Below, in pieces: positions 12,607-23,155 of a DNA stretch of 64,000 nucleotides. The position numbers and the translations under genes were made by a program. Source of the DNA: Clarkia xantiana subsp. parviflora (lineage: Eukaryota; Streptophyta; Magnoliopsida; Myrtales; Onagraceae); contig JAPTYO010000009.1 of NCBI GenBank assembly GCA_036873135.1, positions 42,734,756 to 42,798,755 on the forward strand, read 5' to 3'. The notes under the pieces were generated by a model. That model had not been told where the DNA came from, made no database searches, and saw nothing but the letters and a program-made list of their open reading frames with translations. The number at the start of each line of letters is the position of its first letter. Positions within the stretch are counted from its first letter, which is position 1.

Positions 12607-13222
12607 AGAAAGTCGCCTTAAGTGGTGCCCGATAAAGTCGCCTTAAGTGGTGCCCGATAAAGCCGCCTTAAGTGGTGCCCGATGTAAAATCGCCTTAAGT
12701 GGTGTATGTTGTTTATCGTTTAATTCGATGTAAGCAAATTTTGTGCCATCAATAAATAAAGAGGTTGCTTCCAATCAGAGTTATCCTTAGATTTATGCTA
12801 AGTGTCAAAGTCGCCTTGAGTGGTGCACGAGAAAATTCGCCTTGAGTGGTGCACGAGAAAAGTCGCCTTGAGTGGTGCACAATCCTTAGATTTATTCTAA
12901 GTATCAAAAAGTCGCCTTGAGTGGTGCACGATATTAAGTCGTCTTAAGTGATGCGTGATTCATAGATTTACTCTAAATAATAATCAAGTCGTCTTAAGTG
13001 ATGCGCGGGACTAAGTCGCCTTAAGTGGTGCAAGTTATTAAATCGTCGGGAAGGACGTACGAAAATGTCTTAAGTGTCGAAGTATCGACCTAGGCAAGTA
13101 CAAAACCACTTGAAGAAATGTATCAAGAAAATCGGAACTGAGAAAGTCTGATAGTTGATAAGGGCTCAAAGGCCCGACAATGACAAAAAAGGAGAAGATA
13201 CAAGGACTTTAAAGATAAACAT
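12607..13222 (+). repeat. Element A array of about eleven TCGCCTTAAGTGGTGC repeats between pol and the antisense gene
   Basis: Units of about 25-28 bp carry the core GTCGCCTTAAGTGGTGC or its GAGTGG and GTCTTAAGTGATGC variants. They lie between 12610 and 13035, with two short spacers that contain CTTAGATTTATTCTAAG. The core includes the palindrome CTTAAG. Element B has the same array with a matching copy number and order at 26608-27025. The convergent position between two genes suggests 3' end processing, but this is inference. Positions 13036-13222 show nothing recognisable. Confidence 0.85.
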
Positions 13223-15938
13223 TCAAGCTTGGTCCATGTCGGCAGCATTGGCAGCAGCTGGGTCCGCGGAGTCGGTAGCAGAAGGATCCACAGGGTTGGC
13301 CTCGGGAGGATCGACTATCGGGGCGTCCGCACTTGGAAGTTCAGAGGCGTCTTCGACAACTACGGGGGTACTCCCCCCATCACTCTCCTCGGAAAGAGCA
13401 AAATACTTCTTCGCAAAAGGAGCGAGGGAAGGAGACTTGTCAAAGTTGATGGCGTCCCCGTACTCCAGGTGAAGCTCTTCAACCGCATTGAAAAGAGTGT
13501 TCTCCACCTCCGCGCCGAAGAACTTCATAGCGTCGGCCTGGAAGTCCCCGGACCTCCGATAGTCCTCCCGACCCTTTGCCTCCGCTTCAACCAGCTGCGC
13601 AGGAAACCCCGCGATTTGCTCCTCCAGAGCCTTCTTCTCGAGGACCAGTTTGTCCTCAGCCGCCTTCTTCTCCTGATCCAGCTTGTCCACAGCCGCCTGC
13701 CTCTCCTGCCGCTCTTGCCTCAAGAGCCCCTCGAAGTCCCCGACCTGCTTCTGGAGGTCCCGAACCTTCTGATCGAGGACAGCCTGTTCCTTGACAAGCT
13801 TTCCCCGCGAAGACTGGGAGGCCTTAAGATCCTCCCTGAGCTGCTCGAGGGCCCCTCGGTCCCGCTCCCGGGACTCATCATAGGCGATGACGTACCCGAT
13901 AAGACGGTTGAAGTCCCCGAGCTCCTACAATAAGAAGAAAAAGTGTTAATAGACAAACAACCCGATTTATCATCAAAAAGAAAGAAGCGAAGTCTTACCT
14001 CTATACGGCGCATGGACATCTCCCTAATATCCCGTTGCATGGGCGTCCGATTAAGGGAAATCGGATACCGCATAGTAGGCAGGATCGAGCCCGCCAGTAG
14101 ATGCAGGGCCAGATCCTGGTCCTGCTCCCCTTGTGTAAGCGGGACTCCTTGCAACGTCTGGATAGGAGTCCAGGGGGCATTCGCTTGAGAAGGGTTGAAG
14201 GGCCTGTAGAAATTCCTATCAAGAGCAAGAGGAGGAGGAGGACGATAAGTGGAGGGGCACGCCTCCGTCTCGGCCCGAACGGGGGAAGGAGTGAAGTCAT
14301 GGATGGGCGATGGCTGCCGCTGCTGCGGAGAAGATGAAGGAGGCGGCCCCTGAGGGGTTGGTTTCAAGGGGGATTGCCCCGTCCCCCGACGATGACGAAG
14401 GGAACCACCCTCGCCAGTTTCCTCAGAGGAGTCCAAGGTTTCCACCTGACGAAACTGTTCGCCAGTCGGAGCCTTCTCCCCAGCTGAGGGAGGCACCTCC
14501 GCTGAAGACGGTGCATCCGCGGAAGCTGTGGCACCCGATGGAACTCCCGAGCGACCTGCACCTGGAGGATGAGAAGCTTCAGAAATGTAATCAGGAAGTT
14601 AATCAGGATTCTTACACCAAATGATACGTCGGGAGACGTATTGATCCTTCCCCTGATAATGGTAGTAGCCTGCCTTCAGAACGCGTGGAGTTTCGCCTCG
14701 AAGGATCCGATTAACGTCAGCAATGCGGGCCTCTTTGGTTGAAGGTATCAAATCCCATCGGGACCATCCTCCTGTATGATTTTATAGCAAGTCGGAGCTT
14801 TTTACCTTCTTCAGCATTCTGGACATCGAAGAGCTGGTCCAGATCCACCCGCTTCCGTTTGGGCTGCCCCGCGGAAGGAGACCCCGACTGAGCAGCGGCC
14901 TTCTTTGCGGATTTCCTCTTCCGCGAGGGGCAGACAGCATCAGTCTCCCCCTGCTTAAGGAATAGATCGGTCAGCATAGATACCTTCTTGGCTGCAAACA
15001 AGTAAACAAAGAAGAGTTAGAAGTTTACCCAAGGAACCATATTAGAAGGGCCGGCGAAGAGCTGCCCCCCAGAGACAATATCAAGGAGTCGGATCCCGGC
15101 GTGCACCAGGTCCCGCTCCACGAGTGAATTGGCATTGAGGGGAGTGTAGGACTCCCCCCATCGGTAAAGCTGGATAAGTTGAAGAGTTTCAAAATCCTCG
15201 TCGGCATAAGTGTGGAAGGCGGGTGGAGGGTCTGCTGCCACCTCCCACCGAGGCCAGGGAATCGAAGAATGTCGGATGAAGAAGTAGTTCCTCTTCCAGC
15301 TACTGTTGTCGGACCCCGTGTCAACCAAGAGTCCCCGACCCTTGACCACCTTCCAGGTGTCATTGGTCCAGCCACACCGGGCAAGCTGCTGCTTACTCCA
15401 CTTGGGCATCCGAGGGTAGAAGGCGCAAACCCCCGCCTCGCTGCACTTCATCCCATAGAAGGTTCTGAAGAGCTGGAGGCTATAGACCCACTTCTGTCGG
15501 AAGCAGAGAACTTGAAAGGCGTTCCAAAGACGGATGGCATGGGGAGAAAAGGTAGTGGGATGCGTTTTCTAATGCTGGCACATCTCGACCAGATTACCAC
15601 AAAAGGGGAATCTGATCCCCGCTGATACTTGTCCCGTAGAGACAAATACCTCCCCTTTCTGGGGACGAGTAACCTCAGGGTTACTCGAGGGGCGAGGCCA
15701 AGGATACGGGAAACGGGGTTCCCAGGTAATAGTGATACAACCCTCTCGGAGGGCTGCATCATAAGCAGTATTGGAGATCTCATTCGGAGCATAATAAAAA
15801 TTAAAAGGTTTTCTCCCCTCAGAGCTGGACCCGCTGTCTGAAAAGCAACCATTGCAAGAAAAACACAGTGGGACTCTTGAAAAACTATAAACAAGGAAAA
15901 AACGAACAAGCAATGAAAGAAAAACCCTTACCAGACAT
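13223..15938 (-). pseudogene. Element A antisense gene (aORF), four exons, possible PF04195-like protein (broken)
   Basis: On the minus strand, exon 1 is 15938-15932 (ATGTCTG then GTAAG). Exon 2 runs 15837 to about 15025 (from TTTTCAG to GGGTAAAC). Exon 3 runs from about 14995 to 13999. Exon 4 is 13924-13223. Exon 2 carries a domain with IRFPFCGNLVEM, RLWNAFQVLC, FYPRMPKW and NYFFI, which looks like the plant 'putative gypsy-type transposon' family PF04195 (family call from memory, to be checked). Exon 3 is basic, then Pro/Ser-rich. Exon 4 is a long coiled coil followed by FDKSPSLAPFAKKYF and an acidic, Pro/Ala-rich tail. Breaks are a TAG in exon 2 near 15571, a frameshift near 14745 and a TAA near 14602. 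Biochemical role unknown. Confidence 0.75.
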
Positions 15939-16104
15939 GATGAAGTAGAAGTTGAGGAGATGAACGAGGCGCCGCCGGAAAGATGACCGGAGAAACTCTA
16001 AGACCGTCGGAATTACAGAGCTTGAGCTTGAGTTCGCAGAAAAGTTGCAGAGAGCTTTTGAGAATTCGGAAACCGTAAAAATTAAACTGTGCCTGTGGCT
16101 GGGG

Positions 16105-16111
16105 TTTTATA
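16105..16111 (-). promoter_or_regulatory. TATA box of the element A antisense gene
   Basis: Minus-strand CGCCTATAAAACCCCAGCC, 167 bp upstream of the ATGTCTG exon. Equivalent boxes sit at 30081-30075 (element B, 174 bp upstream) and 62488-62494 (element E, 147 bp upstream). The conserved spacing supports a dedicated antisense promoter. Confidence 0.65.
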
Positions 16112-16482
16112 GGCGAAGAGGTCAATTGAAGGGACACTTCGATCTGAGTCGTCGAAGTCGAAGAGTTTTAATCTGGACCGTTGAGATGAAACGTGCAGAA
16201 GGACAACAGACGTAATGATGAAACAGCCTGAAAAGCACTTTTCAGTAAAGGACAGGCGCGAAAAATCAGGCACGAAGGCCGAAAACGTCGTTTCACTATC
16301 TACTGCATTTAATGAACTGAAGAATCGAGGAGACCCCTGGGATTTGGCAGTTATCTACAAAACGCTGAGGATACGTAAAGGAGAAGACTGATAATTGAGT
16401 GACTGGACCAAGGGAAAGATCCCCGATTCCAATATCGGGAAGTCGGGAGTTGGAAGACACGACGAACTAAAAGTCCCTCATG

Positions 16483-16495
16483 TCTTGGGGGCAAA
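16483..16495 (+). other. Element A polypurine tract
   Basis: TCTTGGGGGCAAA directly before the 3' LTR TG. The same GGGGGCA core precedes the 3' LTR in B, C, D, E and F. Confidence 0.8.
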
Positions 16496-17212
16496 TGATG
16501 GGTTCGACTACAGCCGTCAGGCCCTTTAACGGTGAGGAAACGGAAGACAGGCCCACCAGGCCCAAAATGAAGGTCAAGATGACCTAGGAGTAGGGTCCCG
16601 ACGAAGGGAGTCCCGATGATGAAAGGTCCCGACAGAGTCGGTCTAGACAGCTGAGCTGGAACCTCCCGATGTGAAGCCTTTAAGTAGGCCCCGATGATGA
16701 ATCCCTGAGAATGATTGGCCCTGTCACGATGACGAGGGGCCCCGAGCGGTGACACAACGAGATAAACTCTGGAGTCCCCGACGGAAGTCGGGACTCGTTA
16801 TCAGAGGATAAGGCCAAGATATGCGGGGCGTGGCCGGGATACGCGGAACGTGGTTGAGATACACGGAGCGTGGCCGAGATACGCGGGGCATGGCTGAGAT
16901 ACGCGAGATCATGGCCTAGATAGGCGAGATCACACCCAAGATACGCGGGATACGGGCTAACCACCCCTAACGGTTCACCAGGTACCTGAGGCATCTCTTT
17001 GCCTATAAAAGGGCAGGAGGTCACCTCAGAACACTTACGTTGAATTACATACTCTGAGATTATTGCTTGCCAGTTCGTATTGGGCACTCATTTAAGCATC
17101 GGAGAGGAATTCTGGGTCACCGCCCGGTCTATCCCCTCTTGCAGGATTGCGTGGAGCGAAGGAGCTAGGATTGCCGTCAAAGTCCGTACCGGAGTTCCAC
17201 CGTGATCCAACA
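16496..17212 (+). repeat. Element A 3' LTR
   Basis: 717 bp, aligned end to end with 6256-6972 without gaps and with about 13 substitutions. TATA box at 17004-17010. Confidence 0.95.
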
Positions 17213-19501
17213 GAGAATAACTCTGAAAAGAAGACCGCGTAACTCGGAATCCTGAAAATTACAAGTAACAAATCAATCAGTGTGCGAGCTCTATGTATGT
17301 ACACGCATATCGACATGGATACATGATTACAAGGGCAAAATATTTTCTAATTGTTTTTCTCAAGATGACAGTCAGCATATTGCAAGTGGACATCACGCTA
17401 CTATGTGTCAAGCATATGGATACAACGTACATAGCCAGGGATAGAGAAAAAATTCTAAGTATGGGGGCAAGTGCGCACATACATGTACGTACATACATGT
17501 TGACAAGGATGCATGTCGACAAGTGAAGAATATTTTTAAGTATTTCCATTTACGTACATACATGTCGACAAGGATGCATGTCGACAAGTGAATAATATTT
17601 TCTAAGTATTTCCATGTACGTACATACATGTCGACAAGGATGCATGTCGACAAGTGAATAATATTTTCTAAGTATTTCCATGTACGTACATACATGTCGA
17701 CAAGGATGTATGTCGACAAGTGAATAATATTTTTTAAGTATTTCCATGTACGTACATACATGTCGACAAGGATGCATGTTGACATGTGAAGAATATATTC
17801 TAAGTATTTCCATGTACGTACGTACATGTCGACAAGGATGCATGTCGACTAGTGAAGAATATTTTCTATGTATTTCCATGTACGTACATACATGTCGACA
17901 AGGATGCATGTCGACAAGTGAAGAATATTTTTTAAGTATTTCCATGTACGTACATACATGTCGACAAGGGTGCATGGCGACAAGTGAAGAATATTTTCTA
18001 AGTGTTTCCATGTACGTACATACATGTCAACAAGGGGAGAATATTTTCCAAGTGTCTTTCCATGTACGTACATATATGTCGACAAGGATGGGTGGCGTGC
18101 ATCAAGTAGCTATTATCAACGTCTACACAATACTTCCTAAGCATTCCTACGACGCTTATCGACAAAGCTCATACGACAACATCTATGCTATCATTATCAA
18201 CATACAACCATTGACGGCCATGTACGTACAACTACCAATCATCAACATCGAACATACTAAAGCAACGACTAAGGAATGGAACGACATGTCGGCAATGAAC
18301 ACTATGCATAAGGGAAGTATAAAAATTCATTTGCACTTTTCTAAAATTTTCAGCACTTAGAAAAATTTTGGCCAATTTGGGGCTAAGTAGTCTAATGCAT
18401 TTTATCAAACACCTTGTATGCATGATAAAATAACTAGGTACACGGAGATTTCAAGACTAAATCAAGGCCAAAAGAAGTCAAGAAAGGTCCAGCCATGTAC
18501 GAAATTGGACTCACCGGCACGAAGCAAGTTCAAATTGCTACTCACCCTCACCCGAAAGCACACGCGCCGCCGCTACAACTTCACACGCCGTCGCTGCCGT
18601 CTCACGCGCCGTCTCCCCTGCCTCACGCGCCGCCTCGGTCCCCTCCTTTCCCGGATTCGATCTTGATCGATGTCAAATGTGATGTGACTACTCCAAATTC
18701 ACACTTCCATGAATTCCCTCTCATCAAGAATGGGGAGCTTCTTGAGGATTTATCTATTAAGGATGCAAGATAATGGGTATTCTCTCTCCTAATTCTCATT
18801 AATAGTGTCTACACCATGTGCTAAGGACTAAACTAATATCTATTTTTTCACAAGTCCTTAGTATCATGTATGAACATACTTACACCTCTCCTATGCTTGT
18901 TTTACGTACATGCTCCCTAGTGTTGCATGACGCGCTTCGTAGATCGCTACGCATGTTATTATTCTTATATGTGCATAATGCTAACTCATTATTGTTGTAT
19001 GATTACTTTCAGAATTTAAGTATGAATTGAATGTTTGCATCATACTACATGCTTGCATCATTTACTATGTTTACATCATGCTTAATGTTCACAAACATGC
19101 TTTACAATTTCATATTATTCTAAGTGTTTTGATTATTGCATGATCACGTCGTTCGTCTACAATGTCGTCATCTACATATTGACAACGTGTTACATGTTTA
19201 CATCGTATACCATGATATTATCACGTTGCATGATTCTTTATTATTACAAGTATTTCATTTATTACATGATATTGCGAATATGGTTGCATGTCGTTGTACG
19301 CATATTGTCCGTTACGCTAACCCTGTAAACAGATTACGTACGTAAGGCGGAAAATTAAAGTTGGTCAAATTTATGATCTCAACACTTGAATTGACAAACA
19401 GGCCACCCCTGAGGTCAGTACCGAACCTAAATTGGACGAATATCTTAACTTTAAAAAGAGTCAAGCACGGGTTTTGAACCACTACTTGACTCGGGGGCAA
19501 G
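17213..19501 (+). other. Element D DNA between its antisense gene and its 3' LTR
   Basis: Resumes element D after the insertion of A. It holds the 66-bp array (17481-18085), a GC-rich block with repeated CACGCGCCG at about 18540-18665, and an AT-rich stretch rich in CATG. No supported gene. The open frames across the array arise because the unit length is close to a multiple of three. It ends in the polypurine tract CTCGGGGGCAAG (19490-19501). Confidence 0.6.
17481..18085. repeat. Tandem array of about nine 66-bp units in element D
   Basis: Each unit begins CATGTACGTACATACATG, continues with two GTCGAC sites either side of AAGGATGCAT, and ends in AATATTTTCTAAGTATTTC. Units start near 17481, 17547, 17613, 17680, 17746, 17813, 17878, 17945 and 18011, the last ones degrading. 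TGTACGTACA is palindromic. Confidence 0.9.
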
Positions 19502-20144
19502 TGTAAGATATCTGTCCAATTCGGGTTCGTATTTACATTCAGGCCTCGCAAAATACTCCAAAACCCGTAAAAGAACTCTTTCGCGGACAACCAAGTCTAA
19601 AATGGTCCGGAATACGCGCAGTACCCGGACCGGAGGACTTACGGATTGCCCTAAGGCAATCCGGGTATGTCCGGATTAACGATTTTCTTCGTACGCTCAT
19701 CCCGATTATTTTACCAAGTGCAAGAAGTCGGTGCATGCATAGTCCACCTTGGTTACGGTATACGTCTTCCTTCATATCGACATCAAGCCGTTTGAAATTG
19801 GGCATGATCCTTAGGATCCCTATAAATAGGGGCATAGGTCTCCCATTCTAGACAACTCCCTCATTTTGGACTTTGGATTCTCTGACTTCTCTCTAAAAGG
19901 CTTTCTCTCTCTAGAAATTTTGACTTGAGCGTCGGAGAGGGCCCAACCAGCATTCCCCCCTCTCCCACGCTGGAAATTGCCCCTCGTGCAGGATCCGAAG
20001 TTCGAGAGTTTGAGGTCGAGGACTGGAAGATTAGTTCAAGGATTTTGTTTCAAGGATCGCGGCATTCCCGTCCTTATACACACATCCCAATCCCGTTCGT
20101 GAAAAAAGAAGCCCGAAGCTACCCAAGTGGAAGCAGACATAACA
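19502..20144 (+). repeat. Element D 3' LTR
   Basis: Starts TGTAAGATATC right after the polypurine tract. TATA box TATAAATA at 19821-19828. A hairpin GGATTGCC/GGCAATCC is in U3 near 19640-19665. Its U3-R core resembles the LTR of element C. The right end (ACATAACA) is a guess. Confidence 0.65.
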
Positions 20145-20278
20145 GTGTCGTATAAAGAAGGCATTGCCTTATCGACCTTTTCTTCTTCTTTAAGTTCTAT
20201 TTATAACATTTACTTCAGCTTTCTTAAACTTCTCAGATTCACTAGGAGTTGATCTAGTACATGAACTGCCGTGGGAAG
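20145..20278 (-). pseudogene. Short piece of relic H gag linker left of element B
   Basis: The minus strand joins across the B target site to the gag relic at 31081-31395 and gives a Ser-rich, then Lys-rich stretch (TRSTPSESEKFKKAEVN). It is assigned to H because the GGAAG duplication makes 20278 and 31081 adjacent before B inserted. The left half, near the D boundary, is not assigned with confidence. Confidence 0.4.
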
Positions 20279-20996
20279 TGATGGGCTTCGCTGTGGCCGT
20301 TAGGCCCTTTAACGGCGAGCAAACGGTGAATAGGGCCACTGGGCCCTCAATGGAGGTCAAGATGACCCAGGCGAAGGGTCCCGACAGAGGGAGTCCCGAT
20401 GATGAAAGGTCCCGACAGAGTCGGTCCCGATAGGTGAGCTGGATGCTCCCGATGAGATGCCTTTAACTAGGGCCCGATGACGAATCCCTGAGAACTATTG
20501 GCCCTGTCACGATGACGAGGGGCCCCGAGCGGTGACACAACGAGATAACTCTGGAGTCCCCGATATTAGTCGGGACTTGCTATCAGAGGATGAGGCCGAG
20601 ATACGCGGGGCGTGGCCGAGATACGCGGAGCGTACCAAAGATACGCGGAGCGTGGCCGAGATACGCGGGGCGTGGCCGAGATAAACGAGATCATGGCCTA
20701 GATAGGCGGGATCGTGCTCGAGATGCGCGGAATACGGGCTAACCACCCCAACGGTTCACCAGGTAACTGAGGTACCTCTCCGCCTATAAAAGGGCAGAGG
20801 TTACCTCAGAGCACATTACGTTTTGAGATACGCTACTTGAGATTACTGCTTGCCAGTCCATACGAGATACTCATTTAAGCATCGAAGAGGGATTCTGGGT
20901 CACCGCCCGGTCTATCCCCTTTTTGCATGATTGCGTGGAGCGAAGGAGCTAGGATCGCCGTCAAAGTTCGTACCGGAGTTTCACCGTGATCCAATA
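20279..20996 (+). repeat. Element B 5' LTR
   Basis: TGATGGGC...CCAATA; the terminal CA has mutated to TA. TATA box TATAAAA at 20785-20791. It keeps a 42-bp segment of the GAGATACGCGG repeats that the 3' LTR lacks. Confidence 0.95.
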
Positions 20997-21014
20997 TTGG
21001 CGCCGTCTGTGGGA
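20997..21014 (+). other. Element B primer binding site
   Basis: TTGGCGCCGTCTGTGGGA adjoining the LTR, as in A and F. Confidence 0.75.
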
Positions 21015-21032
21015 ACATGACAAAAAGCTGAT

Positions 21033-23155
21033 ATGCCTTCTACTCGTTCAATTGCGGCTGGCAAGAAAAGAAGACAAGGACAATCTGGTGGTTCCCGTCA
21101 TCTTGCTGGGACGACTTTGAATTCACCACCAGAGCGCGTTGAGGGCCAGAATCTCCCTGCTGAGGTCTCCCGGACAGGGGAGCATAATGAAGCTCCTGAA
21201 GATACTGTTGCTCATCAACAGGGGAATAGGGAGCAGGAGGCTCCTCCAAATGCGGACCTGACGAGGGCTGTGGCGGAGGCCATTCCGATGTTTTTGGCAG
21301 CCATGGAGGCTCTCTTAGATCGGAGAGAGGCTGCAAGGAGGCAAGAGGAGATGCCCCCACTAGAAGAGGAAGCGCCCCCACCAGCAGAGGTTCAGAATGT
21401 GCGGGAGGTTCAGCCCCGAAACCAGGGCAGGGGTAGGGAGTCCACTCAACCAGAACGATTTGTGGTCGATGGGCCAGGACCAGTGCAGCATAGGACCATT
21501 CCCCTTAATGGTCCCATCACCCCCGATCAGGTGGTGAAGATCGTGAACATCTGCATGGGAGAGTAGAAGCCGCTGGTGTCGGAGCTGAGGGATCGATCCA
21601 CCCATCCCTTCGTTCCTCGACTCATAGACACCCTCGCCCCGCCAGGGCTGGGTATCCCCACGATTAAGGAGTATGATGGCGAGGGAGATCCGGTTCGTCA
21701 TGTCCAGAAGCACCTTATAGCGTGTCTGGGCAGAGCCCCGAATGAAGATATCGTGTGTACGCTGTTCCCGAACACACTTGGTGAGAGAGCCCTGACCTGG
21801 TTCTTCAGTCTGCCCCCAGGCTGCATCACTTGCTGGGCTGATATGCACGACCGCTTTATTCAGCAGTACCAGGGTCGCAGACGTCTGTTGAAGAGTGTGA
21901 GGTCCCTGACCCAGGTGGTATAGAGACCCGATGAGTCGCTGGCACACTATTACCAGCGATACACTGCCAGCGTGGCGGAGATTGACGAGGAGATTTCGGA
22001 GGGTGAAACCATCTGTACATTCATTCGGAACCTAACAGCCCCCTACGGTTCCGACTTGATGCACAGCGTGGCTGAGAAGGCTGTGTGGAATATGGAGGCA
22101 CTGCAGAAGAGGGTGAAGCGGCAAATTGATGTCCAGGAGTCGAAGATAGCCGCTGGAGATCTTGAGCCCCCGAAGTCGAATAAGGGAAAGCAGTCGGTCA
22201 AACCCTTAGATGAGCGCAAGTCGAAGGATAAATCCGAGAGCAGTCGGAGTCGAGGCCGTTCTGATCGGAGGGATGATAGGCGTTCCTCGAAGAAGGACAG
22301 GCTGGAGGATCGTGACATTCCTCTCAACAGCTCTATGGCGGAGGTGTTAACGGTCATGGAACGATAGGGTATCTCCAGGTACCCCCCGAAGAAGGAAGGA
22401 GAATTTTTGGGATCCCGCACCGATCGTTACTGTCGATATCACCGCGCAAACGGTCACGATACTAACCATTGTCGGGAGCTGAAGAAGGAGATCGAAAAGC
22501 TGATCCAGAAGGGGAAGCTTAAGGAGTTTGTCGGGGAGAAGCGGTGTCGATCCCGTTCTCGATCCCGATCACGGTCCCGTTCCCGATCCCGCGATTGGTC
22601 CCCAAAGAAGAGGAGGTCTGACCCGGAGTCTTCTGGTGCCCGTAAGGAGAAGCGGGGCACTATCAATGTGATTCACGGAGGATTTGCGGCGGGAGGTGAT
22701 ACCTCGTCCTCCCGGGAGGTTTATGCCTCTAGAATTCCTGCTGCTGTGGTGCTGGGTAAGAGGTCCCGATCTTGGACCCTAAAGGAAGAGATGGTGATCT
22801 CCTTCTCGTCGGAGGATCTCGTAGGCGTGGAGACTCCACACGATGACGCCTTGGTCGTGACCTTGGATGTAGATGGATACGAGATGAAGCGGATTCTAAT
22901 CGATGGAGGGAGCTCCTCCGATATTCTGTTCATGGATGCGCTGGAGGTCATGGGGAAAACGAAGAAGGACCTGAAGGAGGCGAACTTCCCGATGGTCGGA
23001 TTCTCTGGCTTTACCTCCTATCCGCTAGGAGTGATCACCTTACCAGTGGAGTTTGGTAGCGGGTGGAAATCGGAGAGGAGGAACGTGGAGTTTGTGGTAG
23101 TTGAGTCGCGGGGACCTACAACGCGATTATCGGGAGAACTACCATCAACCCCCTG
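21033..23155 (+). pseudogene. Element B gag and protease (broken), with an Arg-Ser repeat tract
   Basis: Starts MPSTRSIAAGKKRRQ at 21033, 36 bp after the LTR. It has the same layout as in A: low-complexity N-terminus, gag core with KEYDGEGDPVRHVQKHL and LGERALTWFFSLPPG, zinc knuckle CRYHRANGHDTNHC (about 22432-22473), Arg-Ser tract at 22543-22601, NVIHGGFAAGG, and protease active site DGGS from 22902. Three in-frame TAG codons at 21564-21566, 21921-21923 and 22365-22367 each sit where A has CAG, consistent with C-to-T change at CHG sites. A 1-nt loss near 23108 ends the protease frame early. Confidence 0.9.

Larger units (their letters stand above)
15939..16495 (-). other. Element A region between antisense gene start and 3' LTR
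   Basis: Contains the presumed 5' leader and promoter of the antisense gene, with the TATA box at 16111-16105. Upstream is a GATCTGGACCGTTGAGATG-type block also found in B and E. No further gene is seen. It ends in the polypurine tract at 16483-16495. Confidence 0.6.
6256..17212 (+). mobile_element. Element A: near-complete Tat-lineage Ty3/gypsy retrotransposon, 10957 bp
   Basis: Two 717-bp LTRs (6256-6972 and 16496-17212) start TGATGGG and end CAACA. They enclose a PBS, gag-protease, pol, a repeat array, an antisense gene and a polypurine tract. By eye the LTRs differ at about 13 positions, roughly 1.8%. Flanks are GAGAC (6251-6255) and GAGAA (17213-17217), a 5-bp target duplication with one mismatch. 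It is inserted in element D. Gag-protease has two frameshifts and two stops, pol has a single nonsense codon, and the antisense gene has one frameshift and two stops, so the copy is dead but well preserved. Sister of element B and, more distantly, E. Confidence 0.93.
1..20144 (+). mobile_element. Element D: Tat-lineage Ty3/gypsy retrotransposon, 5' part outside window, split by element A
   Basis: This element holds decayed pol (2-3416), a 3' spacer, an antisense gene (6235-4661), a 66-bp repeat array (17481-18085), a polypurine tract (19492-19501) and a 3' LTR (about 19502-20144). Element A (6256-17212) interrupts it. The pol has the dual RNase H arrangement known from the Tat lineage. The 5' LTR, gag and most of protease lie beyond the left edge. 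The right boundary is inferred from a terminal TAACA at 20140-20144 and could be off by tens of bases, because no partner LTR is available. The 3' spacer and antisense gene resemble those of element C more than those of A or B. Confidence 0.8.

Noticed and set aside
12610..13035. Regular short repeats with spacers, CRISPR-like at first sight
   Set aside because: The unit is imperfect, spacers are not unique, and it lies between retrotransposon genes in a plant genome; the same array recurs in element B.
17408..18360. Long open frames on both strands (up to 204 codons)
   Set aside because: They translate the 66-bp tandem array repeatedly and have no start context or domain.
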